Source: Henckelia pumila
Lineage: Eukaryota; Streptophyta; Magnoliopsida; Lamiales; Gesneriaceae
Length of the DNA: 64,000 nt
Reading direction: 5' to 3'
Assembly: GCF_033568475.1 (NCBI RefSeq)
Contig: NC_133123.1
Coordinates: 24,910,622-24,974,621, forward strand
Shown: piece after piece, positions 21,857-33,700 of the stretch
How the letters are laid out: every line of letters starts with the position of its first letter
How positions within the stretch are numbered: position 1 is the first letter of the stretch
Position numbers and translations under genes: made by a program
Notes under the pieces: model-generated
What the model saw: the letters and a program-made list of their open reading frames with translations, nothing else
Database searches by the model: none
What the model was told of the DNA's origin: nothing

Positions 21857-24800
21857 ATGGAAAATGCTATGATCAAAGATGGAAATAATGCACTGGAAGT
21901 TTGCATACCAGATAGTGGTACAACGCACACTATCCTCAGAAATGAAAAATATTTCTTGGAATTAAAACCAACAAAAACAATGGTGAATACAATATCAGGT
22001 CCTGTAGACTTGATTGAAGGATGTGGCAAAGCACAATTTTTGTTACCTAATGGTACAAAATTTTTGATAAATAGTGCTTTATATTCACCACGATCACAAA
22101 GAAATTTGTTGAGTTTTAATGATATATATTCTCATGGTTATGATACGGAAACAATAACCGAAGGAAATGAGAAATATATGTGTCTTACTACATATAAATC
22201 AGGAAAGAAATATGTAGTTGAGAAATTATCAATGCTCCCTACTGGATTGCATTATACACATATAAGTCCAATCGAATCAAATATGGTTATTGGAAATTCT
22301 TCAATACTAACAAATTGGCATGATCGATTGGGACATCCTGGTTCAATAATGATGCGAAGGATTATAGAAAATACAAGTGGTCATCCACTGAAAGACCAGA
22401 AGATCTTTCAGAATAATAAGTTTCAGTGTAAAGCATGTTCTCTGGGAAAACTTATTATAAGACCATCACCAGCTAAAATCCAAAAGGAATCACCCATATT
22501 TCTTGAACGTATTCAAGGTGATATTTGTGGGCCAATTCATCCACCATGTGGACCATTTCGATACTTTATGGTATTGATCGATGCCTCTAGCAGATGGTCA
22601 CATGTATGTTTATTGTCCACTCGGAATGTGGCATTTGCAAAATTGATGGCTCAAATAATAAAATTGCGAAATCAATTTCCCGAATATACGATCAAGAAAA
22701 TAAGACTTGATAATGCTGGAGAATTTACTTCCCAGACTTTTAACGACTATTGTATGTCGATGGGAATTACTGTTGAACATCCTGTAGCTCATGTTCATAC
22801 ACAAAATGGATTAGCTGAATCATTGATTAAACGTCTGCAGTTGATTGCTAGACCAATGATTATGAGAACGAAACTCCCTATTTCTATATGGGGACATGCA
22901 ATTTTACATGCTGCTGCATTGATTCGCATCAGGCCAAGTGCATATCATAAACACTCCCCATTGCAGCTTGTATTTGGCAAAGAACCAGATATTTCTCATT
23001 TGAGAATTTTTGGATGTATGGTGTATGTGCCTATTGCACCACCTCAAAGAACAAAAATGGGACCTCAAAGAAAGAATGGTATTTATATCGGCTATGATAG
23101 TCCATCAATCATTAGATATCTTGAGGCTCAGACAGGCGATGTGTTTACAGCACGGTTTGCTGATTGTCATTTTGATGAAAATAACTTCCCAATGTTAGGG
23201 GGAGAAAAGAAACACATCGAAAAAGAAATCACATGGTATGTACCATCATTATTACATTTGGATCCTAGAACTAAACAATGTGATAAAGATGTACAGCAAA
23301 TTGTGCATTTGCAAAGAATAGCAAATCAAATGCCAGATGCATTTGCAGACACAAAAGGGGTAACAAAATCATATATACCTGCTGTAAATGCCCCTGCTCG
23401 AGTTGAAATTCCAAAGAAACAAAATGAAGACATTCATGATGTCATAAAACGCCTGAAGCGTGGAAGGCCAATCGGTTCAAAGGATAAAAATCCTCGGAAA
23501 AGAAAATACATAGAGAAAAATGATGATCAGAAAATAGAAAATGGTGTTCCAGAAGAAACACACGATGATGAAAATATTCTGTCAGAACCACAAACTGACG
23601 AGAATCATGAAATCTCTATCAATTATATTAATACTGGAAAAATATGGAACCGAAAGAATGTACAAGATATTGATGAGATATTTTCGTACAATGTGGCATG
23701 TGACATCGTAAATGAAGATAATGAACCAAAATCTTTTGGTGAATGCAAAACTCGAAAGGATTGGTCAAAATGGAAAGATGCCATCCAGGTTGAATTAAAT
23801 TCGCTAAATAAACGTAGTGTTTTTGGACCTATAGTCCTTACACCTAAAGGTGTTAAACCTGTTGGGTACAAATGGGTTTTTATTCGAAAGAGAAATGAGA
23901 AAAATGAAATAGTGAGATATAAAGCTCGACTTGTTGCACAAGGTTTTTCTCAAAGACCTGGAATTGATTATGAAGAAACATATTCTCCTGTTATGGATGC
24001 AATTACGTTTCGGTATTTGATCAGTTTAGCAGTGTCTGAAAACTTGGACATGCGTCTAATGGATGTTGTTACAGCTTATTTATACGGATCACTTGATAGT
24101 GATATATACATGAAAATCCCTGAAGGATTTAAGATGCCTGAAGCACAAAGTTCAAAACCCAGAGAATTTTATTCTGTAAAATTGCAAAGATCATTATATG
24201 GGTTAAAGCAATCTGGCCGAATGTGGTATAATCGGCTAAGTGAGCACTTGATGAAAAAGGGATATGTAAATGATCCAATATGCCCTTGTGTTTTCATCAA
24301 GAAAACAACATCCGGATGTGTAATTATTGCTGTATATGTTGATGATTTAAACATCATTGGAACGAATAAAGAAATTCAAGAAGTTATGATGTACTTGAAG
24401 GAAGAATTTGAAATGAAAGACCTTGGAAAAACCAAGTATTGTCTTGGTTTACAAATTGAACAAAAAGAATGTGGAATTTTTGTTCACCAGTCTAATTATA
24501 CAGAGAAGGTCCTTAAACGTTTCAATATGGATCAATCAAATCCTTTAAGTACTCCAATGGTTGTCAGATCATTGAATATAGAAAAGGATCCATTTCGTCC
24601 ATGTGAAGATGATGAAGTTGTTCTTGGTCCTGAAGTACCATATCTAAGTGCCATTGGTGCCCTTATGTATCTTGCAAATTGCACTAGACCAGACATATCT
24701 TTTGCAGTAAATTTATTGGCAAGATTCAGTTCATGTCCAACGAAGAGGCACTGGAACGGAATTAAACATATATTCCGTTATTTACGAGGAACGACGAATT

Positions 24801-25333
24801 TGGGACTTTTGTATCCAAAAGATACAAATCAGAGAATAATTGGTTATGCTGATGCTGGATACTTATCTGATCCACATAAGGCACGTTCCCAAACCGGATA
24901 TGTATTTACTCGTGGAGGCACTGCAATCTCTTGGCGATCACAGAAACAAACACTTGTTACAACTTCATCAAATCATGCCGAGATTATTGCACTACATGAA
25001 GCAAGCCGTGAATGTGTCTGGCTTAAATCAATGACTCGGCATATCCAAACTTCTTGCGGATTATCAGTGGACAAGAATCCAATCACACTGTATGAAGATA
25101 ATGCCGCATGTGTTGCCCAAATGAAAGAAGGATACATCAAAAGTGACAGAACTAAACATATTCCTCCTAAATTCTTTGCATACACTCAAGAGCTGGAGAA
25201 GAATAAAGATATTGATATCTGTTACATTCAATCAAGTGAGAACTCATCCGATCTCTTCACAAAGGCACTTCCCACGGCGATATTCAGAAAACACATTTAT
25301 AATATTGGGATGCGCAATCTACGAAATATGTGA
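21857..25333 (+). CDS. Pol of copia element 2 (1158 aa, intact)
   Basis: The ATG at 21857 begins MENAMIKDG; upstream in frame there is only a TTG. Protease DSGTTH at residue 19; integrase zinc site HDRLGHPG...CKACSLGK from about 154, then the core with Asp in GDICGP, Asp in RLDNAGEF and the Glu in GLAESL; a basic KRGRPIGSKDKNPRKRK stretch near 533-549 resembling an AT-hook; reverse transcriptase with YVDD near 827-830; RNase H from about residue 995 (GYADAGYLSD) to the SSENSSDLFTKALP segment. No stop or frameshift. Together with Gag this could be an active copy. Confidence 0.95.
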   Translation: MENAMIKDGNNALEVCIPDSGTTHTILRNEKYFLELKPTKTMVNTISGPVDLIEGCGKAQFLLPNGTKFLINSALYSPRSQRNLLSFNDIYSHGYDTETITEGNEKYMCLTTYKSGKKYVVEKLSMLPTGLHYTHISPIESNMVIGNSSILTNWHDRLGHPGSIMMRRIIENTSGHPLKDQKIFQNNKFQCKACSLGKLIIRPSPAKIQKESPIFLERIQGDICGPIHPPCGPFRYFMVLIDASSRWSHVCLLSTRNVAFAKLMAQIIKLRNQFPEYTIKKIRLDNAGEFTSQTFNDYCMSMGITVEHPVAHVHTQNGLAESLIKRLQLIARPMIMRTKLPISIWGHAILHAAALIRIRPSAYHKHSPLQLVFGKEPDISHLRIFGCMVYVPIAPPQRTKMGPQRKNGIYIGYDSPSIIRYLEAQTGDVFTARFADCHFDENNFPMLGGEKKHIEKEITWYVPSLLHLDPRTKQCDKDVQQIVHLQRIANQMPDAFADTKGVTKSYIPAVNAPARVEIPKKQNEDIHDVIKRLKRGRPIGSKDKNPRKRKYIEKNDDQKIENGVPEETHDDENILSEPQTDENHEISINYINTGKIWNRKNVQDIDEIFSYNVACDIVNEDNEPKSFGECKTRKDWSKWKDAIQVELNSLNKRSVFGPIVLTPKGVKPVGYKWVFIRKRNEKNEIVRYKARLVAQGFSQRPGIDYEETYSPVMDAITFRYLISLAVSENLDMRLMDVVTAYLYGSLDSDIYMKIPEGFKMPEAQSSKPREFYSVKLQRSLYGLKQSGRMWYNRLSEHLMKKGYVNDPICPCVFIKKTTSGCVIIAVYVDDLNIIGTNKEIQEVMMYLKEEFEMKDLGKTKYCLGLQIEQKECGIFVHQSNYTEKVLKRFNMDQSNPLSTPMVVRSLNIEKDPFRPCEDDEVVLGPEVPYLSAIGALMYLANCTRPDISFAVNLLARFSSCPTKRHWNGIKHIFRYLRGTTNLGLLYPKDTNQRIIGYADAGYLSDPHKARSQTGYVFTRGGTAISWRSQKQTLVTTSSNHAEIIALHEASRECVWLKSMTRHIQTSCGLSVDKNPITLYEDNAACVAQMKEGYIKSDRTKHIPPKFFAYTQELEKNKDIDICYIQSSENSSDLFTKALPTAIFRKHIYNIGMRNLRNM

Positions 25334-25489
25334 AGAATCATTCATGTTGACATCAGGGGGAGTTTACGTGGCTGCACTCTTTTTTCCTTACTATGGTTTT
25401 TGTCCCAATGGGTTTTTCCTAGTAAGGTTTTTAACGAGGCAGTATACAACACGTAATGGAGATAGTCATTCTATCATGATCATCATCAC

Positions 25490-25498
25490 AAGGGGGAG
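25490..25498 (+). other. Polypurine tract of copia element 2
   Basis: AAGGGGGAG immediately before the 3' LTR. Confidence 0.88.
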
Positions 25499-25778
25499 TG
25501 TTGAAAATATATATAAATATATTATTATTTATTGTTGAATGTTGAAGGTTGAAAGTTGAAAATTGAGTTGTAAAATATTGAAAATTAGTGTGTGATGATG
25601 TAATTAATGATGTATTAATTTTTGACTAATCTCCAATTGAGATCTATAAATAGGTCTCTCCATTTGTGTAGAAAAATACAATTGTGAAGAGAGAAAAAAT
25701 TTATAAAGTGTAGAATTTGATAAATTTTGAGTTTTTGAGTTTTTACTTTTTACCGTAAATTTTTACTTTTTCACAACA
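25499..25778 (+). repeat. 3' LTR of copia element 2
   Basis: 280 bp; differs from the 5' LTR only near AGAGAGAAAAA(T/A)TTTATAAAG. Confidence 0.96.
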
Positions 25779-25783
25779 TATGG

Positions 25784-25984
25784 TTGTTTTAGTTAAATTA
25801 TTTTATTTTTTTTAGAAGGGAGTTAAATTATTTTTAGTAGCTTAAATATAATAAAAATTGATCAATATTATACCTTACGTGTCTCACTTATTTAATATAT
25901 AATAATATAATATTCTCTTATGAATCTCGTCTCTATTAAATTAAAATCATCAACACTCTCATTTAATAAAATCGAACTGGAAAA
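25784..25984. repeat. 343 bp tandem duplication, copy 2, right part
   Basis: Continues copy 2 after the copia insertion and ends AATCGAACTGG like copy 1. Joined with the left part it gives about 337 bp. Confidence 0.9.
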
Positions 25985-26111
25985 ATGTTTTATATAATTT
26001 ATTTTTTTAAACCCTTTCTTAATCTACATTAAAAAAAAAACATATACTTAAATAAATAAGTAGCTTCCACACAACTGGAACTTAGCGTCTCTTTCTCCTT
26101 CCCGATCAAGC

Positions 26112-28727
26112 ATGAAGATTCTTCCCATCCCCTGCTTGGATGACAACTACTCCTACCTGTATTAGCTTGCTTGCGTGAATTTAACAAAACCCGTTTCAGT
26201 TTCTTGGCGGAGGAAAAATTTGTCAGCTGTTAATTTGGAATTTCGTTTGGTGTATTGCTGTTTGATTCTGTTTGTTGGGTTTGCAGGATTTTTGATGAGA
26301 TTACTAAACAAGCAGCCGTAGTGGACCCGGTGGAGCCTCCCAAGATTCTTCGTGTAGCTCAAGAAAATGGGGTTGACCTTAAGCTTGTCCTCACTACCCA
26401 TCACCACTGGTTATTCTTTTCTTCTGTTTTTTTTGTAGCTATTGTTTGTGTGGGCTGTTGGTTTTCCTATACTCCGTTCGTATTTTGTAGGCAATATGTT
26501 TGTGTTTTTGTCTGATTGGTTTTCCCCATTTAAGAGATGGGTTCCCATGATGATCTGCACCTAGCTGGTTGTGCTAAAAAAATTTCACATTCTTGTCTTA
26601 ATACTATATTTTCTATATTAGCTTGAGGCACGTGTCATTTTAAAATAAAAGTTTAATTTTTTTTGAGGTGGAACATGTTTATAAGGTCGAAAGGAAGTGG
26701 AGAAAATGGTCAGTGTTTTGGAATTCATTTTTTGTAGTATCGAATCAAATGACGATAATTTGTCGATGTGAGAAATTAGAATTTCTCCTACCAGTTCATA
26801 CTTCATGCATGTGTATGTGCTGACAAAAACTTATTGCATCCGGCAGGGATCATGCTGGTGGCAACGACAAGATAAAGCAGTTGGTACCCGATATTAAGAT
26901 ATACGGTGGCTCTACAGATAATGTACAGGGATGTACTAACAAAGTTGAAAATGGCGATAAATTGTCCCTTGGGGATGATATTAATATATTGTCTCTCCAT
27001 ACTCCATGGTATTTTCTGCATACCTTTCTTCATTGATATGTGCTTTACTTTACTTTATTTACCGCTACTAATACTATCTCTATGCCATCGTCATTGTTGT
27101 TTTATTTAACATCTTTTGGTGGTACGTTCGACGTAGTGAAATTTATGGAATTGTTTAGTTATGCATTGACTGAAAAACTTTCATAATATTACCATGTACT
27201 TTCAATTGATTACTTGTCTTGCAATTTAGTTTTGTTCTGTTCATACCATGATCTAAATCATACATGTATTTGATTTCATCACTGTTAAATGATTTATTTC
27301 CATGTGACTTCTTCTTACAACTGAAACTTGTTCCTGAATGTGTTGAGAGTATCTTGATCGTGCTCTAATTTATTTATGGCTTTGATAGATATGTAAGGGT
27401 GTTGTGTTTCTGCTATTGCTAATCCTTATTTTATCATCGTGTCTTTGTTGATCTCTTTAGCCATTGTGTTTCTTTGTTTGGATTTCAGCCATACAAAGGG
27501 TCATATCAGTTACTTTGTCACGGGCAAAGAGGGAGATGATCCTGCTGTCTTTACTGGAGACACATTGGTGAGCCAGAAAGTTTCATCTTTGGACTTGTTG
27601 CTATAAATTTGACACTTTTTTGCGAATTATTTACCCATGGGAAACTTGAAATTAGATTTTGTGGTATTAGTATCAAGGCATGATTATTTGGTCTGGACCG
27701 ATATGATGAACATGTCAAGCTAAAACTTCCTGGAAAACTGGAGCTTTTGCTTTTGTTATCTTGTTATCCCATTGGCTTGAGCAAACTCGTTCGCTTTATG
27801 TGTTGGGCTTTCTGATAAATTAAATACAATTCTCATTCCTTATCCTTGTTATGAGTCTACAGTTCATAGCTGGCTGTGGGAAGTTTTTTGAAGGCACTGC
27901 CGAGCAGATGTATCAATCACTATGTGTTACCCTCGGTTCTTTGCCAAAGCCAACTCAAGTCTATTGTGGACATGAGGTGAGAAATGTTTTCAAGAAGTTT
28001 CCAATGTTTAGTTTCATGACTCAACCAAAAATAGAAACTCCTATCAATGCTCATGATCATGCTCCACCGACCACCAGATTTCCTTTTGATTCTAATTTTC
28101 ACTATCAAAGTTGGGGCAGAGTTATTCACTTGACCAATGTTATGTTTTTTGTTATCATGGCAACTCTTGTGTTTAATTTTTATTCATATTTTAAATGCCC
28201 ACAGTATACCGTGAAGAACTTGCAGTTTGCTTTGACAGTAGAACCAGAAAACGCAAAGATCTCCCAAAAATTAAAGTGGGCTGCGCAGAAGAGAAAAGAG
28301 GGCCTACCTACCATTCCCTCAAGCATCGAAGAAGAATTCGAGACTAATCCTTTCATGCGTGTTGACCTACCCGAGGTTCAGGTAATGAGTTACTTCTATC
28401 AATGCTTAGATTCATTGGGGAATCCATCACCCCCATTCCCTCCCCTATACATATTCAAAATTATGCTTTCATCCCTTGTAACTTTTTCGAGCTTTTTTCC
28501 CCCCTATTAGAAACATCTGCATCTGCCACTGACTAGCTCGAGTGTGATAGTCTATCAACTTTATATCCAATCAGTTTTGCATCTTTCAACTTTTAATGCA
28601 AACCAGGCATATTTTTATGTGGAGTGTTAACATGAAAAACTTGGTTGTGCAGGAAAAAGTCGGGTGCACGTCTCCAGTTGACGCTCTCCGAGAAATAAGA
28701 CAGCGAAAGGATAACTGGAGAGGTTGA
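26112..28727 (+). CDS. GLX2-2: Cytoplasmic glyoxalase II (hydroxyacylglutathione hydrolase)
   Basis: Seven exons: 26112-26158, 26287-26409, 26847-27008, 27489-27567, 27863-27976, 28205-28381 and 28653-28727; GT-AG joins give 258 aa, the usual length of the cytoplasmic plant enzyme. It hydrolyses S-D-lactoylglutathione to D-lactate and glutathione, the second step of methylglyoxal detoxification. Metallo-beta-lactamase fold: T-H-x-H-x-D-H at residues 53-59 (H54, H56, D58, H59), further metal ligands H112, D135 and H174. The N-terminus MKILPIPCLDDNYSYL has no transit peptide, supporting a cytosolic form. The exon 2 to 3 and 3 to 4 joins fall inside or next to metal-binding motifs. It is tightly flanked by retroelements on both sides. 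Confidence 0.96.
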
Positions 28728-28777
28728 TCTACAAAGGCACGATAACTTGTTTTGCATGAGACGAATTCTGAGTTCGT

Positions 28778-28826
<49 letters not shown>
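28778..28826. repeat. TAA microsatellite in the glyoxalase II 3' UTR region
   Basis: About 16 ATA/TAA triplets some 50 bp after the stop codon. Confidence 0.9.
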
Positions 28827-28879
28827 GTGTGAAGTTCTTCATGCAACTTTAGTTCGATTGTAATCTCTTTCCTGTATTT

Positions 28880-29136
28880 TGATACGGACATTGCTCAAGA
28901 CATGAAACCATTTCCATGTTTTAGCATTATTAATATTAATTATTTGTGTTAGTTAATTTGATTTGATGAATAAGTCAAGATGGTTGTTGTGATTCTCCGT
29001 ATTTATTGCATTATTGTTATTTAGTATTGTAAAGACTATTATATATAGTCTGAGCTGTTATGAATAAAAGGGTATTAGGAGTCAAATTGTTTTCTTCTAC
29101 TCTTCCCCTCCCTTCCTCTAGTAAAGTTTCTTATCA
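28880..29136 (+). repeat. 5' LTR of gypsy element 3
   Basis: 257 bp, TGATACGGACATT...TTTCTTATCA. Starts 152 bp after the glyoxalase II stop codon. Confidence 0.93.
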
Positions 29137-29137
29137 G

Positions 29138-29150
29138 TGGTACCAGAGAC
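29138..29150 (+). other. Primer binding site of gypsy element 3
   Basis: TGGTACCAGAGAC, a variant of the initiator-Met site TGGTATCAGAGCC, one base after the LTR. Confidence 0.8.
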
Positions 29151-29160
29151 GGTTTCGACC

Positions 29161-30322
29161 ATGGACACTCGAGGCAAAACTAATGCCGAATTCCGTAACG
29201 AGGTCCATGAAATCTTAGCCCGACATGAGTCCAATTTTGATCAGGTTAATAGTGCTATACAAACAGTACTAACTGAGCTTCAAGCTCTGCGAAGCTTCCG
29301 GAACTCACATGATAGCCACCTTGAATTTAACCCATTCGGCTCAGGGGGCCCTTCACAATCTACAAACTCTTCTGGGCCTATAACCCATAACCACATTCAT
29401 CAACCTCTTAAATTGTCCTTTCCCAAATTCAACGGAGAAGACCCCACCGGTTGGATTTACAAGGCATCCAAAATATTGCACCGGAGAGACAAGTTCAACT
29501 AGCTTCTTTTCACTTAGAGGGCATTGGTCTACAGTGGCACCGATGGATGACAAAATTTCAAGGACCACTTACATGGCGTGAGTTCACTAAAGCGCTGCTA
29601 CAACGCTTTGGTCCAACAGATTATGAAGACCCATCCGAGGCCCTGTCTCGGCTGAAACAAACCTCCCCAAAAATTTTCTCATCGGTTGTTTTGTTGCTGG
29701 GCTTCGAGATGATATTCGTATTGATGTGAAAATTAAACAACCCAGTACCTTGGCCTGATCGAGGAACGAAATCTGTTACACAGGAAACCAGGCCAATCAA
29801 TTCGTTCCCCACCAGCTTTAATGCCACCACCAACTACTGTCAACCCGAATGCTGGTCTCCTCGGCCCTCCACCAAATACACGTATAAACCCAAGCACCAA
29901 TACTGCTCCAGCCCCAATCCGCAGGATAACCAATCAAGAAGCCCGTGATCGACGGGAAAAAGGGTTATGTTATTATTGTGATGAGAAGTTCGCTCCAGGT
30001 CATCGTTGTGTACGACCCCAGTTATTTATGATTGAAGATCTTCCAAATCTAAGCCTTGAATATCACCATGATCAACCAGAAGCCGAGAGTGGCGACGTCA
30101 TTCCTGAATTTTTTTTTCATGCAATGGCGGGAACCAACCATCCACAAACCATTCGTGTCTTGGGCAAGCTGAAAAATACAAATATAATCGTGCTCATCGA
30201 TGGTGGTAGTACTCATAACTTCATTGATCAAGCCATCGTTACTAAGTATGGACTCCCAATGGATCGGGACAAACGGTTCCAAGTAATGGTAGCCAATCGT
30301 GAGAGGATAGAATGTGTCGGAC
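29161..30322 (+). pseudogene. gag and protease start of gypsy element 3 (broken)
   Basis: ATG at 29161 (MDTRGKTNAEF). The gag domain is recognisable (PKFNGEDPTGWIY, LQWHRWMTKF) but shifts frame near 29465 and again near 29670-29760, with apparent small deletions. An open segment from 29821 encodes a zinc knuckle of the CYYCDEKFAPGHRC type and a protease with DGGSTHNFI. The protein is cut at 30322 by the minus-strand copia, with CGGAC duplicated. Confidence 0.88.
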
Positions 30323-30710
30323 TGTTATGGATTAAGCCGGAACGATCATGACGATAATAATTGCGGAATAAAAACAATCAACAAGGACACCAAGATTTAC
30401 GTGGTTCACCCAATATAAGCTACGTCCACGGAGCTGCTGTAATATTTATAACCGGAGAAATATTACAAGTGTATACAAAACACTATATCTCACCATACCC
30501 AAACCCCGAGTATTATCGAGAAATAATTCTCTAACTCACAAGAGATCTCTCTCTTTATTTTCTTCTCTCTTTGTTAATACAAAAGAAGAGAAGAATGGGA
30601 TAATAAAAACTGAAGGAATGGAAGCCAATTTATAGGAGGAAGAAACCGCGTCGAATTAAATACAAAGCATTTAATATATATTCCCAGCTTCCACCTACCG
30701 CCACCTAACA
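30323..30710 (-). repeat. 3' LTR of copia element 4
   Basis: 388 bp. On the minus strand it reads TGTTAGGTGGCGG...CATAACA. Confidence 0.93.
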
Positions 30711-30722
30711 ATTCTCCCACTT
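30711..30722 (-). other. Polypurine tract of copia element 4
   Basis: Minus strand AAGTGGGAGAAT directly before the 3' LTR. Confidence 0.85.
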
Positions 30723-30781
30723 GAAGACTTGATTCCAATCATGACTTCACACAGTCAATGCAGCAGCTCGGGCTTTCTCTC

Positions 30782-33700
30782 TTATGCTTGCAGTCCAACT
30801 GAAGTCGAGCATAACTTCAGTTTGTCAGTGGTCACCGCCTTTGTGAACATATCAGCTGGATTTCTGCTTCCAGGAATCTTCTCAAGCATCAAGATTCCAT
30901 CTTCCAAAACTGATCTGATGAAATGGTACCGAACCTGCATATGCTTCGTCCTAGCATGATAAACAGGATTCTTTGCCAAATGAATAGCACTCTGACTGTC
31001 ATAGTGTAATGTGCTATCCTCAAGCTTCTGACCCAATTCCTCAAGAAATGATCTCAACCATATCATCTCCTTGCTAGCTTCTGTCACTGCAACATACTCA
31101 GCTTCAGTAGTCGAAAGTGCAACAATCTTTTGCAACTTGGATACCCAGCTTACTGCCGTACCACCCAATGTGAACACATATCCAGTAGTACTCTTCCTAC
31201 CATCTAGGTCACCACCCATGTCGGCATCTACAAAATCTTGTAAGCCTGAATTTGACTTTCTGAAGAATAGATATGAACCGATAGTACCTTTCAAATATCT
31301 AAGAATCCACTTCACAGCTTCCCAGTGTTGTTTCCCTGGATTGCTCATAAACCTGCTCACAACTCCCACTACATGTGATATGTCTGGTCTGGTGCACACC
31401 ATTGCATACATGAGGCTTCCGACAGCAGAGGCATAAGGAACCTTATTCATATAAGCATGCTCCTGCTCCGTCGATGGTGATTGAGCTTTGGTTAGTTTGA
31501 AATGACTAGCCAAAGGAGTACTAACCGGTTTTGCTTCATCCATGTTGAATCTGCTAAGCACCTTTTTCACGTAGTCTGCCTGAGATAACTTCAAGACTCC
31601 GTTCACCCTATCTCTCAAGATCCTCATACCAAGAATTTGTTTTGCAGCTCCCAAATCCTTCATTGCAAATTCTTTTGATAACTCTCTTTTGAGTTTATCA
31701 ATCTCCTCCAGACAAGATCCTGCTATCAACATGTCATCCACATATAGCAGTAGAATGATATAAGAACCATCAATCTTCTTCACATAACAACAGTGATCCG
31801 CCTGGCACCTCAGGAAACCGTTGTTATTCATGAATCCGTCAAACTTCTTGTACCACTGTCTTGGAGCTTGTTTGAGACCGTACAAGCTCTTCTGAAGTTT
31901 GCATACCATTTTCTCCTTCTCTCGTACTTCAAATCCCTGTGGCTGCTTCATATAAATTTCTTCATCTAGGTCACCATGAAGAAATGCCGTCTTTACATCC
32001 AACTGCTCCAGATGTAAGTTTTCATTCGCCACTAATCCAAGTACAGTTCTGATAGTGGTCAGCTTCACCACTGGAGAGAAAATCTAGGTGTAATCAACGC
32101 CTTCCCGCTGTTGAAAACCTTTCACAACAAGTCTCGCTTTGTACCGCTTGCTACCATCAACTTCTTCTTTGATCCGGTACACCCACTTGTTGTGTAATGC
32201 CTTTTTGCCTTCCGGAAGTTCTGTCATCTCCCATGTCTGATTGGATGACAGTGAATCCATCTCGTCTTTCATGGCTAACTCCCACTTGGTTGAATCATCA
32301 TTTTGCATCGCTTCTTCAAAGGTTTTCGGTTCACCTTTATCAGTTAGCAAAATATAGTGAAGTGCAGGGGAGTATTTCTGAGGTGGTCTGATTGTTCTTG
32401 ACGATCTCCTGAGTTCAATTACCGGAGTTTGTGGGTCAGCTTCTTGTGCAGTTTCTTCTTCCTGATTACTAACCTCTGACTCATTCACAGGAATATCAAT
32501 CAATGGCACTTCATTTGACTTCTGGACTTCAGGACATTTATTTCCAGTTGGAATGTCTGAGTTGTCCTTGTACAAAACTTGCTCATTGAAAATGACGTCT
32601 CTGCTCCGAATGATCTTCCGATTTTGGTCATCCCAGAACCAATAACCAAACTCATTATCTCCATAACCAATAAAGAAACACTTCTTAGATTTCGGATCAA
32701 GTTTCGTTCTGTTGGCTGAATCGATGTGAACATATGAGAGACAACCAAACACTTTCAAGAACGAAAGGTTTACTCCTTTGCCGCTCCAGACCTCCTCTGG
32801 TATTCTGCAATCAAGTGGTACCGAAGGTCCTCTGTTGATCAGATATGCTGCAGTGTTAACTGCATCAGCCCATAATGATTTTGGCAGTCCAGCGTGCAAT
32901 CTCATGCTCCTGGCTCGCTCATTCAGGGTCCTGTTCATTCTCTCAGCTACACCATTCTGTTGAGGTGTACCAAGAATGGTTTTCTCCATCTTGATCCCGT
33001 TCTGTGCACAATATTTCTTGAACTCAAAATCTTCATATTCTCCACCATTATCAGACCGTAAACACTTCATCTTCAAGTTGGTCTCATTCTCCACCATGAC
33101 TTTCCACCTCTTAAAGGTCTCGTAAACATCAGATTTATTTTTCAGAAAATAAACCCAAACCTTCCTGCTCGAATCGTCGATGAATGTGACATAGTATCGT
33201 GAGCCTCCGAGAGATGTCACAGGAGATGGCCCCCACACGTTAGTATGAACCAGCTCCAACTTTGCTGCTTTTGGTTCTCTACCGCCTTTCGAAAAGCTCA
33301 CCCTTTTCTGTTTTCCAAGAACACAACTTTCACACAGTTTGTGTTCGACAGTTTTTAACTCCGGTAGCTTCCCTTTTGACATCAGCATCTTCATTCCCTT
33401 CTCACTCATATGTCCAAGTCTACAATGCCATAGACTTGAGTTAGCTCCAGTATCCACAGCTGCTAACATGTCTCTGCAACTGAAAGTCATGTAGAGAGTT
33501 CCAGTTTTCGTTCCTCGAGCAACTATCATAGCTCCTTTGCTCACTTTCCAAGAGCCATCACCAAAGGTCACTTTATGGCCTTCGTCATCGAGCTGTCCCA
33601 CTGAGATCAGATTTCGGGTCAACTTTGGTACATGTCTCACTTTGTTGAGCTTCCAGATGGATCCTTTTGACATTTTCAAACTGATATCACCCATACCAGC

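Larger units (their letters stand above)
19375..25778 (+). mobile_element. Ty1/copia LTR retrotransposon (element 2), apparently intact
   Basis: 280 bp LTRs with one substitution between them, TG...CA ends and a TATGG duplication at 19370-19374 and 25779-25783. Internal order: leader, gag, spacer, then pol as PR-IN-RT-RNase H, the copia order. Both frames are open. The almost identical LTRs imply a very recent insertion. It inserted about 330 bp upstream of the glyoxalase II start codon. I did not assign a clade. Confidence 0.97.

Noticed and set aside
27851..28510. 219-codon frame reading through glyoxalase II exons 5 and 6 and the introns between and after them
   Set aside because: The splice sites and the family length of 258 aa show that the real product is spliced; the long frame arises from open introns.
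28778..28826. Functional codon repeat
   Set aside because: The TAA run lies after the glyoxalase II stop and encodes stops; a plain microsatellite.
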